Positions 1-11,325 of a stretch of DNA of 64,000 nt are shown piece by piece. A program made the position numbers and the translations under genes. How positions within the stretch are numbered: the stretch's first letter is position 1; each line of letters starts with the position of its first letter. The notes below the pieces were generated by a model. That model did no database searches, had not been told where the DNA came from, and saw only the letters and a program-made list of their open reading frames with translations. The stretch comes from Portunus trituberculatus (taxonomy: Eukaryota > Arthropoda > Malacostraca > Decapoda > Portunidae): assembly GCF_017591435.1 (NCBI RefSeq), contig NC_059293.1, forward strand, positions 20,949,589 to 21,013,588, given 5' to 3'.

Positions 1-225
1 CAACTCTTTCGTCTCTCCTTGTGTTTCTTTCCAAGAGTTGAAAGAGAAGTAGACATTTTTTTTTTCTACCCATAAAGTAACATTGTCTTGTCTTCCTGTC
101 TTGTTACAAAATATAGCACAAAATAATGCATAGAAACATGTCTTGAGAGTCGCTGTTCTTTTTAAACATCTTCACGTTGAAATAGTTATGTTAGTTGCCT
201 TAATGGTCTGTGTTAGGAGTGATAT
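1..225. other. Unassigned single-copy-looking sequence
   Basis: No open frame, tandem structure or match to the repeat families found elsewhere in the window. It runs directly into the first family A element. Confidence 0.5.
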
Positions 226-406
226 CCCCTTCAGTTCTGATTTACTTTTCATCTTGAGTTTTGAGTGTGATTAGATGGTTTTACTTACATTAGGAAGGCT
301 CTATGGAGGTCAGAAGATTAATGGCTAGACTTTTCACTATTTTAACCCCCCTCATGAGTTCCCGAAGCTGTGTAAAATCACTGAATAGTAAGTATAATCA
401 ATATAT
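226..406 (+). repeat. Family A MITE, first unit of a dimer, right end missing
   Basis: Begins CCCCTTCAGTTCTG, then carries the family A body in order: a 'cttgagttttg' block, 'aggctctatggaggtcagaag', 'cccgaagctgtg', 'aaatcactgaatagtaag'. It stops before the usual 'gaaacgcgtcat...GAAGGGGTTAA' right end and passes straight into the next unit. Confidence 0.85.
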
Positions 407-613
407 CCCCTTCGATACTGGGCCACATTTTTATCTTGAGTTTTGGGTGTGATTAGACAATTTTACTTACATTAGAAGGCTCTATGGAGGTGAGAAAATT
501 AATGGCTAGACTCTTTACTATTTTAACCCCCCTCGTGAGTTCCCGAAGCTGTGTAAAATCACCAAATAGTAAGCATAATCAGTATGGAAACGCGTCATGA
601 TACTGGAGGGGTT
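407..613 (+). repeat. Family A MITE, second unit of a dimer
   Basis: Starts CCCCTTCGATACTG and ends with 'gaaacgcgtcatgatactg' and a degenerate right terminus GGAGGGGTTG, so the closing TTAA has decayed. It lies head-to-tail with the preceding unit, with one terminal repeat at the junction rather than two. Confidence 0.88.
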
Positions 614-795
614 GAGGCGAAGGTTCTCCAGCAGTGGCGCCCCGAGTGAGGTCTTATTTCCTGAGTGAATTATCCAAGTTAAAGAAGCGGCGAAGTTTAA
701 AGGAAAAATAAGCCACTTCTCCTGAGTTTCCTATCTGGTGTTGTGTTGCTTCCCCATCAGATGCAAACATTCTCCTTACACTCTTTGCTTCAGTA

Positions 796-856
796 TCATC
801 ATCATCATCATCTCCTCCTCCTCCTCCTCCTCCTCCTCCTCCTCCTCCTCCTCCTC
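796..856. repeat. (TCA)n-(TCC)n microsatellite
   Basis: A short ATC run passes into about 15 uninterrupted TCC triplets. Poly-Ser, poly-Leu and poly-Gly/Asp frames across it are artefacts of the triplet repeat. Confidence 0.98.
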
Positions 857-1011
857 TTTCACCTCCTCCTTCATAAATCAATTATTATCTTATCTTTTGT
901 TTTTTCTTTTCTTCATTTCAAAGCAACAATTTCCTCTTCCTGTTCCTGCTCCTCGGTGCGTGGCTCTGCGTCTCTTGTGTTTTCAAACTCTTCTGTGCTT
1001 CACCACTACTA

Positions 1012-1663
1012 TTTTCAAAAAGCTTTACTTAAATTTGCACAAGTTATTTTCAAGTTATTTTGCGGTTCTAGAGGCAGAGTGACAATATTTCTTCATCATT
1101 ATCTGGAGAAACACTCTAATCATCTCTGTGGTGAGAGAGAAGAATGTATAAGATTGTTTTTTATGGTTCTAGAGGCAGAGTGACAAGATTTCTACGTTAA
1201 TAACTGGAGAAGCACTCTAAGAACTCCGTTAATCATCTCTGTGGCCTTTGAAAATAGTCGTGGTGAGAGAAGAATGCTTTTCAAGATTTTTTATGATTTT
1301 AGAGGCAGAGTGACAAGATTTCTGCATTATTAACTGAAGAAACACTTAAAAATCCTGCTAATCGTGTCTTTGGCCTTTGAAAATAATCGTGGTGAGAGAT
1401 AAGATTGTTTAAAAGGTGTTTGTTTTACTGTTCTAGAGGCAGAGTGACAAGATTTCTATATTATTTACTGGAGAAACACACTTAAAAATTCGGCTAATCA
1501 TCTCTGTGGCCTTGGAAAATAGTCGTGGTGAGAGAGAAGAATGTTTTAAGACTGACATGATTTCTATATTATTAACTGGTGAAACACTCTTGAACACCCC
1601 GCTAATCATCCCTGTAGCCTTGGAAAATAGACGTGGTGAGAGAGTAAAGCGTTTCTGAATACT
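1012..1663 (-). repeat. Tandem array derived from family B
   Basis: Four to five degenerate head-to-tail units, each with 'ctagaggcagagtgac', 'aactggagaa(a/g)cac', 'gctaatcatctctgtggcc' and 'gaaaatagtcgtggtgagag'. The 'gaggcagag' motif recurs near 1071, 1172, 1302 and 1436, so spacing is about 100-135 bp. The last unit ends with the family B outer end 'agcgtttctgaata' at about 1650. Confidence 0.8.
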
Positions 1664-2640
1664 GACCTCTGTGCTTTCTCTTCCTTTCTCGTGTTAGTCT
1701 ACTTGTTTCTTCATATTTCTTGTCTTATCTATCCAATCTTTCGTCTCTTTCACTCCTTCATCTGTCTAACTTCCAGCTTTCTGTCTTTATTCATTCCTTT
1801 TCTTCCTCTCCTCCTTCATTTATTCACTCATTTATCCAATTCTCCTTTTCTGTCAATCTTACTTTCTTCTTACATTCATTTATTCCTCCCTTCCTTCCTT
1901 CCTTCCTTCCGTCTTTTCCTTCCTCCCTCTTTATCCTCACACTCTCCATTTTACCGCCTTTTACCACTCTGACACATTTCTTTCCTCTCTACACCAACAT
2001 CTACAATAAAATAGCCTATGAACTACCCCTCTGTTCTTTCGATCTCCTTATACTTCCTTATATACTCTTCATTCTTGCTATTCTCCTTCAGTCCATCCCT
2101 TCTTCAACCTCTCTTCAATAACCAAGCCTAGAAATCACCCCTCTGGTCTTTCAATCTCCATATACAACCTTATATTCACTTCGTACTTGCTATTCTCCTG
2201 CAGTCCAACCATTCTTCAACCTCTCCCTTCCCTTCCACCCACCACTCCATCCACCCACCCAAGCAGTCCTGAGGCAGGGACGAGGGAAGTAAGGTTACGT
2301 CAGGTCAGGCGAGGTAGGGCCTGGTAGGGTGGTTCTATTTGGCGCATAACCCGACGCAGTAATGAAGGACGGTGTTGCATTATTCATGTCACTCCGTTAT
2401 GCTCCTTCATGCTTCCTCTGTGTGAGCGACGCGGCGACCGTAACCTCATCACACCTCCAGCAGGCGGCAGGAACGAGCGGCGGGAGAGACGAGGAAGAGT
2501 GAGAGGGAGAGAGAGATGGTGAGGGACAGAGGGAGGCAGAGAGAGGAGGGAGTTATGAAGGAAAAGAAGGGAGAGAGGGGAGGAGGGAGAGGCAGAGGGG
2601 GAGAGAGGGAAAAGGAGAGGGAGAATGAGAGGGATGAGAA
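1664..2640. other. Pyrimidine-rich then purine-rich spacer, no gene
   Basis: From 1664 to about 2250 the plus strand is TTC/CTT-rich with a (TTCC)n patch near 1889-1910. A mixed-composition stretch at 2260-2450 follows, then a GAG-rich ramp leading into the large (AG)n tract. Open frames here are Ser/Leu/Phe-rich composition artefacts. A degenerate duplication ('accctctg-tctttc-atctcc-tatac') near 2030-2100 and 2135-2200 is visible. Confidence 0.6.
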
Positions 2641-2642
2641 GA

Positions 2643-2783
<141 letters not shown>

Positions 2784-2853
2784 AAGTGTATGTCTGTATT
2801 TGCTTTACAGTTTTATTATTTGATGAAGATGTATATTGCATGCTTTAATTAAT

Positions 2854-2856
<3 letters not shown>

Positions 2857-2886
<30 letters not shown>
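2857..2886. repeat. (CT)n microsatellite
   Basis: About 14 TC units lying 77 bp after the long (AG)n tract, so the two are complementary in inverted orientation. Confidence 0.98.
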
Positions 2887-2889
<3 letters not shown>

Positions 2890-2934
2890 CAATATTTCTC
2901 CCATTTGTTCTTCCTTTGTGTTTTTTTGTGTAAT

Positions 2935-2962
2935 GTTTTGTTTCTTTCTTCCCCAGGTGAGT
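2935..2962 (+). other. Candidate recursive splice site (ratchet point)
   Basis: A strong pyrimidine tract (tttctttcttcccc) is followed by CAG directly abutting GTGAGT (CAG at 2954-2956, GTGAGT at 2957-2962). An acceptor fused to a donor with no exon between them is the known signature of zero-length recursive splice sites in long arthropod introns. Only the sequence juxtaposition is seen; there is no evidence here that the region is transcribed. Confidence 0.35.
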
Positions 2963-3002
2963 GTTCTTGAGTTCCTTGCCTTAGTACCAGCGCCAGACAC
3001 AC

Positions 3003-3300
3003 GTGGAAGGTAAGGAAGGAAAGGAAAGGGTAGGGAAGGGAAGGGAAGGAAAGGGGAAGGAAAGAAGAAGGAAAATAGAAGGAAGGGGGAGGGATATATT
3101 TAAAGGAAAGGTAGGAAAGAAAAGGAAAGGGAAGGGAAGAAAGAGAAGGGAGGGAAAGGGGAAGGGAAGAAATGGAAAGGAGATGGAAAAGGGGAAGAAA
3201 AGGGAAGGCTTATATTTACGGGAAAGGAAAGAAAAGAAAGGGAAGAGAAGGAAGAGATGAAGAACGTAAGGAAAGGGAGAAAGAAGTGAGAAGAACGGGG
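3003..3300. repeat. Polypurine GGAAAG-type tract
   Basis: About 300 bp of near-pure purine on the plus strand built from GGAAA/GGGAA permutations. Two stretches share 'atatatttaaagg' or 'atatttacggg' followed by purine blocks (near 3094 and 3211), suggesting a degenerate duplication of about 115 bp. Lys/Glu/Gly frames are artefacts. Confidence 0.9.
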
Positions 3301-3763
3301 TCTGGTCATATCCCCCACTGGACATTTTCCTCCTGACATATTCCCCTGCGGTCATATTCCTCCCCCCCCCTTGGACCTATCCTCCCCCGGACATCTCCCC
3401 GGCCAAGTTACTCAACTACCAATTCATTCCACCTTTTCTTTCTCTCATGCAGTGGAAGTGTCTGACGTTATCTGCGACATTTAGCCAGGCAGGTGTCCAG
3501 GGCGTGTTGCCAGGGTTTGTGGTGGGAGGAGGAGGAGGAGGAGGAGGAGCAGCAAGTCTTGGCGGCGTAACCTTTTAAAGAAGCGTAGTAAGGGAGACAA
3601 CAGGTGGCTTTCTCTCAGTCACTGGTCACTTTTCACAGGAAATATCTCGTGATTCTTGTTCCTTCTTGTCTCTCATAGCTGGTTGACGTCTTCTGGTTAC
3701 CTTCGACTTAATTTTGGTGTGTGTGTTTTGGAGTCATGGTTGTGTCATGTGGTTCTAATGTAT
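3301..3763. other. Mixed spacer, no gene
   Basis: Contains four degenerate 'catattcccc' motifs (about 3305-3400) and a (GGA)n patch at about 3526-3550. No coding or RNA signal recognised. Confidence 0.5.
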
Positions 3764-3946
3764 GTATTCAGAAACGTCTTCCCTTCTCACTACGACAATT
3801 TTCCCAAGGTCACAGAGACAATAAGCTGAGTTTTCAAGACAGTTTCTCCTTTTAATAAACTAGAAATCTTGCCAATCTATCACCAGAACAATAGAAATAC
3901 TCTTAAAAACACGAATATCTTCATCTGGAGCCTTTGAAAAGTAGTG
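3764..3946 (+). repeat. Family B element, first unit of a dimer
   Basis: Left end GTATTCAGAAACGTCTTC with 'ctcactacgacaattttcc', then the body 'cacagagacaataagctgag' and 'cttttaataaactagaa', and the right half 'ctcttaaaaacac...ctggagcctttgaaaagtagtga'. Positions 3852-3855 are an undisturbed TTAA, which is the paralogous empty site for the nested family A copy at 26657. Confidence 0.85.
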
Positions 3947-4150
3947 ACACCTTACTCTCTCACTACGACGATTTTCCAAGTCCATAGACAACAAGCCGAG
4001 TTTTCAAGACAGTTTCTCCTTTTAATAAATTAGAAATCTGGCCAATCTATCACCAGAACAATAGAAATACTCTTAAAAACACTAGTATCTTCATCTGGAG
4101 CCTTTGGAAAGCATTGATGGTGAGACAGCAAAGTGTTTTAGAATATGGCC
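3947..4150 (+). repeat. Family B element, second unit of a dimer
   Basis: Repeats the preceding unit with high identity and ends with the complete outer right end 'gcaaagtgttttagaatatggcc'. The first unit's right outer end and this unit's left outer end are reduced at the junction. Confidence 0.85.
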
Positions 4151-4319
4151 CTGAGTTTCAAAGGATGTAGATGGATAGGAAGGTCAAAATATAAGAGGCA
4201 TTGCAAAAAGCTGTTTGAAAGATGCATTGTTCGTTCTATATTGGCTTCAGTTCTCTTGTTTCTTTATTAAATACTTCTTGACTGATTTCCTTCACCACCT
4301 GTCACTTTGTTCTCTTTCT

Positions 4320-4470
<151 letters not shown>

Positions 4471-4471
<1 letters not shown>

Positions 4472-4899
4472 CCCCCTACATATCACATTTTATCTTCAGC
4501 ATCTCCTTAATTAAACTAGAAGAAATTGTCTGGTGTCGTTTCAAAGTATGCTATCGATAATAAGCCAATGACACTCGAGATAGCTGATCAATATTCCAGA
4601 TTCTTTAGTGGCTATTGTTATATTTTGCCTCAGTGAGATCCCGGCAGAGTCTCAAGATACTTCTCAAACTTTGGCTAATCCTTTTGTTACGTTTTCTTTT
4701 GGATTTTCAGTAACGTTTCTTTTTTTTTTTTATAGCCGCCCTTGACCAGTATCTGTCGTGCGTGTAGAGAATGCGTGCTTTTGTTAGGTAAAAAGTGCTG
4801 TTTTCTTTGCTATGGCTTCACTTGGCTTTGAGTCTACGAGGTACGAATATTTCAACTCCTTTTTTTAGCTGTTTTTTTTCCTACAATGATCCTCTTAAG
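4471..4899. other. A+T-leaning spacer, no feature seen
   Basis: Apart from T-runs near 4720-4730 and 4860-4880 I see no repeat, RNA or coding signal. Confidence 0.45.
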
Positions 4900-5049
4900 C
4901 CTTTATCATTTCCCGACTCCCAGTACACCTTTGGCAGCCTCTCCCTCCCTCACCCACCTTTGTTTTCCTTCTAGCCTTTATCATTTCCCGACTCCCAGTA
5001 CACCCTAGGTAGCCTCTCCCTCACCCACCCACCTTACGTCTTTGTTTTT
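4900..5049. repeat. 75-bp tandem duplication
   Basis: 'cctttatcatttcccgactc' begins at 4900 and again at 4975. The two 75-bp units are nearly identical over their first ~60 bp, including 'ccagtacacc' and 'agcctctccctc', so the duplication is probably recent. Confidence 0.9.
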
Positions 5050-5114
5050 CTCCTCACTCCCTCCTCCTCCCTATCCTTCATTTTTTCTTTCTCTCTCTCT
5101 CCTGTTTCCTACCC

Positions 5115-5116
<2 letters not shown>

Positions 5117-5150
<34 letters not shown>
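5117..5150. repeat. (GT)n microsatellite
   Basis: 17 uninterrupted TG units. The following sequence to about 5390 is C/T-rich (CCT, CTCC). Confidence 0.98.
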
Positions 5151-5151
<1 letters not shown>

Positions 5152-5439
5152 TGTACTTATTCTAATCACTATTTCTCTATCTATTATGTGGATGGTTGAT
5201 AGTCTCTCTCTCCCTCTCCCCCTCTTTCTCTCCACTCTTTCCTACCCTCCCACCTTCCTCCCTCTCCTCCACCCTCCATCCGTCTGACTGCTTGCCTCTC
5301 ATAACTTCCCTCCCTTCCTCCCTCCCTCTCTCCCTCCCTCCTTATCATCTCCTTTCCTCCATCCTCTCTCTCTCCACGCCCCCGCAGAACCTTGACCTAC
5401 TTTGATATAATTGAATAGGTCTCCCCGTCCTCCTCCTCC

Positions 5440-5441
<2 letters not shown>

Positions 5442-5506
<65 letters not shown>
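5442..5506. repeat. (TG)n microsatellite
   Basis: About 32 uninterrupted TG units preceded by a short (CCT)n patch. Confidence 0.99.
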
Positions 5507-5509
<3 letters not shown>

Positions 5510-5721
5510 CAGTTTATATCTATCCATCAGACTTTATCATTCTCTTCCATATGTCAATTTTGTGCAATGATTGTGTTATTCAGTTAAAGGGAATAGCATC
5601 AGCCTACAATTTTGACTACACCACCACCACTACCACTATTACCCATATCATATTAACTAGAAGCTTTTAAACTATAGTGCAAATGTGGCTCAAATGTGTT
5701 TCAGAATAGCCTTAAACCTTC

Positions 5722-5937
5722 TTAACACCTTCAAAACTATGACGCGTTTTCATATTCATTCTGGTTACTTTTTGGCGATTCTATACAGCTTCAGAAACTT
5801 ATGTGGGGGGGATTAAAATAGCGAAGACTGTTACCATTAACCATCTGACCTTCATAGACCCTTCCTAATGTCAATAAAATCGTCTAATTACACCCAAAAT
5901 TCATGATAAAAATGTGTTCCAGTACTGAAGGAGTTAA
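5722..5937 (-). repeat. Family A MITE, complete, flanked by TTAA
   Basis: Both ends abut TTAA (5722-5725 and 5934-5937). Termini are ACACCTTCAAAACTATG and CCAGTACTGAAGGAG. The body reads, on the minus strand, as the family consensus: 'cctaatgtcaataaaatcg', 'ccttcatagacccttcc', 'cagcttcagaaacttatgtg'. Confidence 0.93.
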
Positions 5938-6540
5938 CATCCAAACTGCCCATGAGGTAATTTAGTCTGTTTGGGAGGCGTAGAAGTGTCTCTCTAGGCC
6001 ATTTGGTGCAGGACGGCCCGGCACCTGCTGAAGAGCCTGAGGTGAGCACACTCCGGGTTATTAGAGCCCTTTAGCCGGTAACTGAGCGAGAGCGTTGAAG
6101 AGCCTCGGGTGGGGGTAGCCTTGGGGAGCCTTCATGCCTCTAAAACTTGTCCTGAATGAACACTTGTGAGTCTTCAGAAGGACAGGGAGGGGGAGGAGAC
6201 GAGAGCTTTAATTAGGGGCCTCACGCAGTCTTTTAAGAGCCGGGGACGCCGGGGACAGTACCAGTAAGAGGAGGACGAGGAGGAGGACGAGGATGCGGTG
6301 CAAGGAAATGGTGTTTTTAAGCGAAATACTCATTGAAGCGGTTGTGTGTGTGTGTGTGTGTGTTGCGGTGAGGAGTGGCGATGTGGCGCGGGAGAGATTG
6401 CAAGGTGGCGGTGCAGTGAGTGAGGCAGAGAAGGAGAGAGGGAGGGAGAGAGAGAGAGGGAGGGGGATTTCAAGGGATTTTATCTCCAAGAAGATTAGAG
6501 CACAGAAGGGGAGGATTGGCAAGGGTGGTGATGAGAGTGG
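5938..6540. other. Mixed spacer with short (GT)n and GA-rich patches
   Basis: Holds a short (GT)n near 6343-6362 and GAG-rich sequence near 6425-6470. Open frames across 6208-6544 lack any recognisable domain and are partly SSR-driven. Confidence 0.5.
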
Positions 6541-6985
6541 CTAGATGCTGGAGCTGTGGCTGGCTGGCTCCCTGACTGGCTTCCTGGTTTGGTCTGAAGA
6601 AATAACTGGCTTGAGTGCAGTGAAGGAGTGACTGGCTTGACTGGTTTGAGTGTCTTTCTGGTCTGCCTGGTTTGCTATTTTACTGGTCTGGTTTGAGATG
6701 TGGTGTGATGGTCTGGCTGGAGATATGGTGACTAATTGGTCTGGAGAGAAGGAGGGAGACTGGCTGAAGGTAGTGTTTGGCTGGTTGGCTGGAAGGAGAG
6801 GAGACTGGCTACGGTGGAATGTCTGGCTGACTGGAAGGGAGAGAGACTGACTACTGTGGAGCGACTGGCTGGCTGACTGGAAAGGAGAGAGACTGGCTAC
6901 TGTTGGGTGATTGGCTGGCTGGTTGGAAGGAAGGGAGACTGCCTACGTTGCGGTGTCTGGGTGATTGACTGGAAGGGAAGGTGAG
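6541..6985. repeat. CTGG-rich region with a ~45-bp minisatellite
   Basis: From 6541 the sequence is saturated with CTGGCTGG motifs. From 6756 it resolves into five units starting GAGACTGGCT at 6756, 6801, 6843, 6889 and 6935 (spacing 45, 42, 46, 46 bp), each with 'gactggctggctgactggaa'-like and 'ggaaggagag'-like parts. Confidence 0.85.
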
Positions 6986-7910
6986 TGGCTGGTCTGAGTG
7001 AGAGAAATGTGTCTTGCTGGCTGATAGAAGGATGTTTGTAATGTATCCTTCTTGCCTTCTTTATTAAATGACTAGTTTCTTAAGACATATGTGATAATAA
7101 TACGTGGTTTTCGGGCGTAACTTTTTTTTCCTAGGGATTTATGAAGGACTAGTGTAAGTGAGTGACGTAAGAGGTTAATAAGTGACGCAACTCATTGAGA
7201 AGTGATGAAGTGACGAAGTGATGGTGGTGATGCGGGCTGGCTGCTGCTTTCAACTCCCTGAGGAGGACGATTCCGTGACATGGGCGCCGTCACTCAGCCG
7301 TCAGTGATGCAGGGCAGGGCTGGAGGCTGGACAAATAATAAGGACTTGCAGACAAAGGGAGGCCAGGGATGGGAGAGATAAGAGCGGCCCCTGACAAAGG
7401 AGTGGGAGGGTCGGGATGACAGTGATAAGAAGGGCGTCCCCTGGGAAGGAAACTAGAACTTCTTCCATACAGGGAGAGACACGCGACAGGACGGTTCATC
7501 ACAAAGGGAGGAGGAGCGCTGCGTATGAAGGGACAGGGGACGACGGGAGGGAAGGACAATGCGCAGAGATGACAAAATGCAGGACAGTGGCGAGGGGGCG
7601 TGACGAGAGATGAAGGATACGGCAGTACCTTCTTAAGTTTCCTATAAAGGGGAGAAAGACGTGATTCCTTTCTTATTCAATATTGGAGATCAGTTTATCA
7701 GTCGTCTTTGTTGCTATTACTGAGGGATTCTGAGTTTTAAATCTTTATGTTATGATTCCGAGGTTCCATTCTCTCCACTGTTGGTATTGAAGGAAGTCTA
7801 ACAGAGATAGCGGGATGTGTAGGTTGAAGGTGTGAGTGAATACATGAGTGACTAGATACATATTTCGCAGTAACCATTCACTATACACTACATTATATGC
7901 CACAGTAACT
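6986..7910. other. Mixed spacer, no gene
   Basis: Contains several 'agtgacg/aagtgatg' repeats near 7155-7225 and a purine-leaning, GGACA-rich stretch at 7310-7610. The ~90-codon frames here show no family features. Confidence 0.5.
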
Positions 7911-8123
7911 TTAACCCCTTCAGTAATGAGACTCATTTTACCTTGAGATTTGTGTACCATTAGACTTTTTATTGACATTAGGAAGGGTCTATGGAGGTCA
8001 GAAGATTAATGGCCAGAGTCTTCACTATTTCAATATCCCACATGAGTTTTTGAAGCTGTAGAAAATCACCAAATAGTAACTAGTATGAATATAGAAACGC
8101 ATCATGGCACTGAAACGGGATAA
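7911..8123 (+). repeat. Family A MITE, first unit of a dimer
   Basis: Starts TTAACCCCTTCAGTAATG at 7911 and contains the full consensus body. The right end reads 'atcatggcactgaaacggga' and runs directly into the body of a second unit. Confidence 0.92.
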
Positions 8124-8311
8124 TTTACCTTGAGATATGCGTACAATTAGACCATATTATTGACATTAGCAAGGGTCTATGGAGGTCAGAAGATAAATGG
8201 CTGTAGTCTTCACTATTTCAAGCCCCCACATGAGTTTCTGAAGCTGTACAAAATCACCAAATAGTAACTAGAATGAATATGGAAACGCGTCATGGTACTG
8301 AAAGGGGTTAA
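8120..8311 (+). repeat. Family A MITE, second unit lacking its left terminus
   Basis: Begins internally at 'atttaccttgagatatg', without the ~20-bp left end, and runs to a perfect right end GGTACTGAAAGGGGTTAA (TTAA at 8308-8311). The dimer junction therefore holds one terminal repeat only. Confidence 0.92.
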
Positions 8312-8997
8312 TAGGCAAAAAAAATCAATTATAGGGCCATGAAATTTAGTAATACAACACCATGGTAATCGATTAGACTGCGAATCTATTTATCTTTTCA
8401 GCCGAACGTGAGCTGCATAGGAGAGCAACCCACGGGCGGAACAGATTGGTTTGGTTATTCGATGTGTGGACCCGATTGCGCGATTTTCAGGGTAGTTGAA
8501 CAGGGATTTGTTTTTGGGTAAAGATTAATCGAGATTCAGGGTATGGAGGGGTGAGTCAGTGAGTGTGTGAGTGAGTGTGAGTGAGGCAGTCAGGCAGGTA
8601 GGCAGTCACGCTTACAGGTATTGTCTGAGTGACGCATCGATGGTCAGGTTATATTATTGCTGTTTTCTTTCTTGTTTTTCCTTTTTTTTTTTTATCTCAT
8701 GTGGTCTTTCTTTTCTTTCTTTTTTATTTCCTTTCAAAGATTATTGTTTTCTTTCATCTTTATTTTTATCTCACATGATCTTCCTTTTTACTTTATATTT
8801 CCTTTAAAAGATTACTGTTTTCCTTCAATCTCTACGATCTTCCTTTCCCTTAACTTTATAATTCCTTTACCATCTTTCGTCCATTACAATCACGTTTTCA
8901 CTACAGTTTCTCTTTCCTATCTCTATATTCTACCCTTTCTTCACTGTTTTTACTTCACTATCACCACTCCTTACTCCTTCCATTCACATTCACACAC
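8312..8997. other. Spacer, partly T/C-rich
   Basis: Near 8525-8600 there are GAGTGAG-type repeats; 8655-8960 is T/C-rich and produces Phe/Leu/Ser-rich frames. No gene recognised. Confidence 0.5.
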
Positions 8998-9041
8998 ACA
9001 AATCTCAAGGTAAAAATGTGTCCCAGTATTGAAGAGGTTAG
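8998..9041 (-). repeat. Family A MITE end fragment
   Basis: Only the consensus left terminus remains, in reverse orientation: 'atctcaaggtaaaaatgtgt' then CCCAGTATTGAAGAGGTTAG. The body is absent. Confidence 0.8.
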
Positions 9042-9595
9042 CATCACAACTATCGCTTCTCGTATCTCTCCTTCTACAAGACCTGCTTCCTCTTTCATCT
9101 CCTCCCCAGCACCAGTACCTATCGTCACTCCCGAGCACACAGGTTAACGAACTCCTCCGCCTTATCCCCCTCCAGGAGTTTCTGTTCTGATTACACTGAG
9201 CGGGTCTTGAGTTGGAGCCGAATTCCTTACATTTATAATGCAATTTACGGAGCAACAGAATGGAGCAGCCAGTGAAATGAGCCGCACATCCATTCATGCT
9301 CCATTCACCAGCATACTAACTAACTGACGCCCTAAACAAACCCGCTTGCATTGACAACACGCGTCTGTTTTCTTGGCTGCATCTTGCTTCGACGTGTTTT
9401 CTGTCTTATCTTTCACTGTTTCACCTTTACTTGCTTTACCTAACTCTCTTTTGGTTCTTAAGGTTTTGGTGTCTTTTTCATTGAATTCTGTCGTGTATTT
9501 TCTGCTTTTCTGTTACCGGACCACCGCATAGTTAATGAAACCTTCAACTCAACACAGCCGTGAGTTTTGACAGATCAACAGCGCAGGGAACAGAT
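9042..9595. other. Unassigned spacer
   Basis: Mixed composition, no microsatellite, no family A or B sequence, no convincing exon on either strand. Confidence 0.45.
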
Positions 9596-9803
9596 TCTGA
9601 AACACATCTGAGACGCAACTCCACTACTTTCAAATGGCTCTACTCAAAGCTACACTGATTTCTGAGGCTTATTTTATGGTTCTAGTGGCAGATTAACATT
9701 TCTACATTACCAACACAAAAAACACCCGTGAGAACCAAACTAAATCACCTCTGTAGTCTTTGAAATTTCTCGTGGTGACCGAGCAAAGAGTTTCAAATAG
9801 CCG
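9596..9803 (-). repeat. Family B element, diverged
   Basis: Outer left 'ctgaaacacatctgagacgc', then 'ggctctactcaaagct', 'atggttctagtggcaga', 'aaaaaacacccgtgagaacc', and the right part 'cctctgtagtctttgaaatttctcgtggtg' ending in 'gcaaagagtttcaaatagcc' (given here as motif fragments). Confidence 0.75.
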
Positions 9804-9820
9804 GTTTGTAATACTTTAGG

Positions 9821-10028
9821 CCATATTCAGAAATGCCTTGCTCTCTCACCACGACAATTTTCTAAGGTCCCAGAGACAACCAGCAGAGTTTTTGAGGCAT
9901 TTTCTTCTTATAATAAACTAGAAATCTTGCTAATCCATCACCAGAACCATAAAAATACCCTAAGAACATGAGTATCTTCAACTAGAGCCTTCCAAAATAG
10001 TCGTCGTGAGCGTTTCTTAATACGAGCC
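9821..10028 (+). repeat. Family B element, near complete
   Basis: Left end CCATATTCAGAAATGCC followed by 'ttgctctctcaccacgac'. The body has 'taataaactagaaatcttgc' and 'ccatcaccagaaccataaaa'. The right half 'tcttcaactagagcctt' leads to the outer end 'gcgtttcttaatacgagcc'. Opposite orientation to its neighbours on both sides. Confidence 0.9.
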
Positions 10029-10039
10029 TTTTATATGAG

Positions 10040-10134
10040 ACAAGGTATAAGCAATCCCGAGAACCAAGCTAATAATCTCTGTAGCCTTCGGAAAATAGTC
10101 ATAGTGAGGGAGCAGACTTTCTGAATATGAGCCT
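10040..10134 (-). repeat. Family B fragment
   Basis: Right-hand half only: 'cccgagaaccaagctaataa', 'ctctgtagccttcggaaaat', 'agtgagggagcagac' and outer end 'tttctgaatatgagcc'. Confidence 0.8.
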
Positions 10135-11324
10135 AAGCCGCGACCTGAGGTAAAAAGATCAGAGGGTAGATAAGGAGGCGCGTGGGAGGCAGCTCTGAGT
10201 GTTGCCTGGTGACGGAGTGAGCGCCTCCCAGCACGGCCTAAACTCTCGTCATTCCCACCAACTCTCTGAAAGCCAAGTATTCTTCACGGCCTTGCTTCCC
10301 GCGGCGCCTCAACTTACTGTACTTAGCGAAGGGGAAAAGGAGGAGGGAAATTACGGCGCACGACGGGGAGGGAAGTCCGCTGAGGGGAAAAATAAAGGGG
10401 AATGTTGGAGGTCAAATTTATGAGTGAGTTTCCAGTGATGAGTTTAATTAATTTGTTTTTGTTGGATTGGTTAGTTTGTTTGTGTGTTTCGTTTATTTTT
10501 TTTTATTTCTTGTATTTTATTCGTGGTTTGTTTTATTCATTATGTTATTCTTGTTTATTTTTCACGATTGATAAGTTGTGTTTAAATATTCGCTTGATTT
10601 TTTTACACTTTTCTCTCCAATTCATGGTTTAATTCACTCACTTCTGTATTTATTATCATTATTTTACTTAAACACTTCACTTCTTCCTTATTCTAACACT
10701 CTTTTCTATCTTACCCTTTTTGTCATCCAACTATTCCTGTTTTATTTTCATCTTCTTCCCATTTCTATCATCTTCTATCCCTATTCTATTCCTAACATCC
10801 TTCCAATCCTTTTAATTTACCTTTTACCATTCTATTATTCCCACTCCATTATCATCATCCTCCCACTTCTATCATCCTTCTATCCCCAATCCTTTTTTAT
10901 CCACCCAATTTTTTCACTTTACCTATTTCCAATCCTACTATTATCCTTATATAACTGATAACTTCCCTCACATATGCACACTTCCTATATAAACCCTCGT
11001 ACATTATCGATGATCTGATACTGACTGCCATTCACGCAAGGACAGTGAGGTGAGGGGGCGGCGGTGGCTGACTGCATGAGTGGGAGGCGAGAGTGGCACC
11101 CCTACTGACTAACACATGGATGCTTTTATGATAATGGCAAGAGGCAGCGCGGTAACTCCGGAGTCTGCAGCGTAGGGAATGTAATGGAATGGCCGTCTAG
11201 GGGCTTGCTAGTGGTAGTGGTGGTGGTGGTGGTAGTAGTGGTTGTGGTAAGTTGGTGGTGGTGGTGGTGGTTTTAGAAATGTAAGCAACAGTTAAGATAA
11301 TGATGATGGTGAAGATGGTGATAA
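10135..11324. other. Spacer: mixed, then A+T-rich, then GGT/AGT-rich
   Basis: 10135-10400 is GC-balanced. 10440-10990 is T-rich and gives Phe/Ile/Leu frames. 11210-11265 holds (GGT)n and GTA-type triplets leading into the next microsatellite. No gene recognised. Confidence 0.5.
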
Positions 11325-11325
11325 T

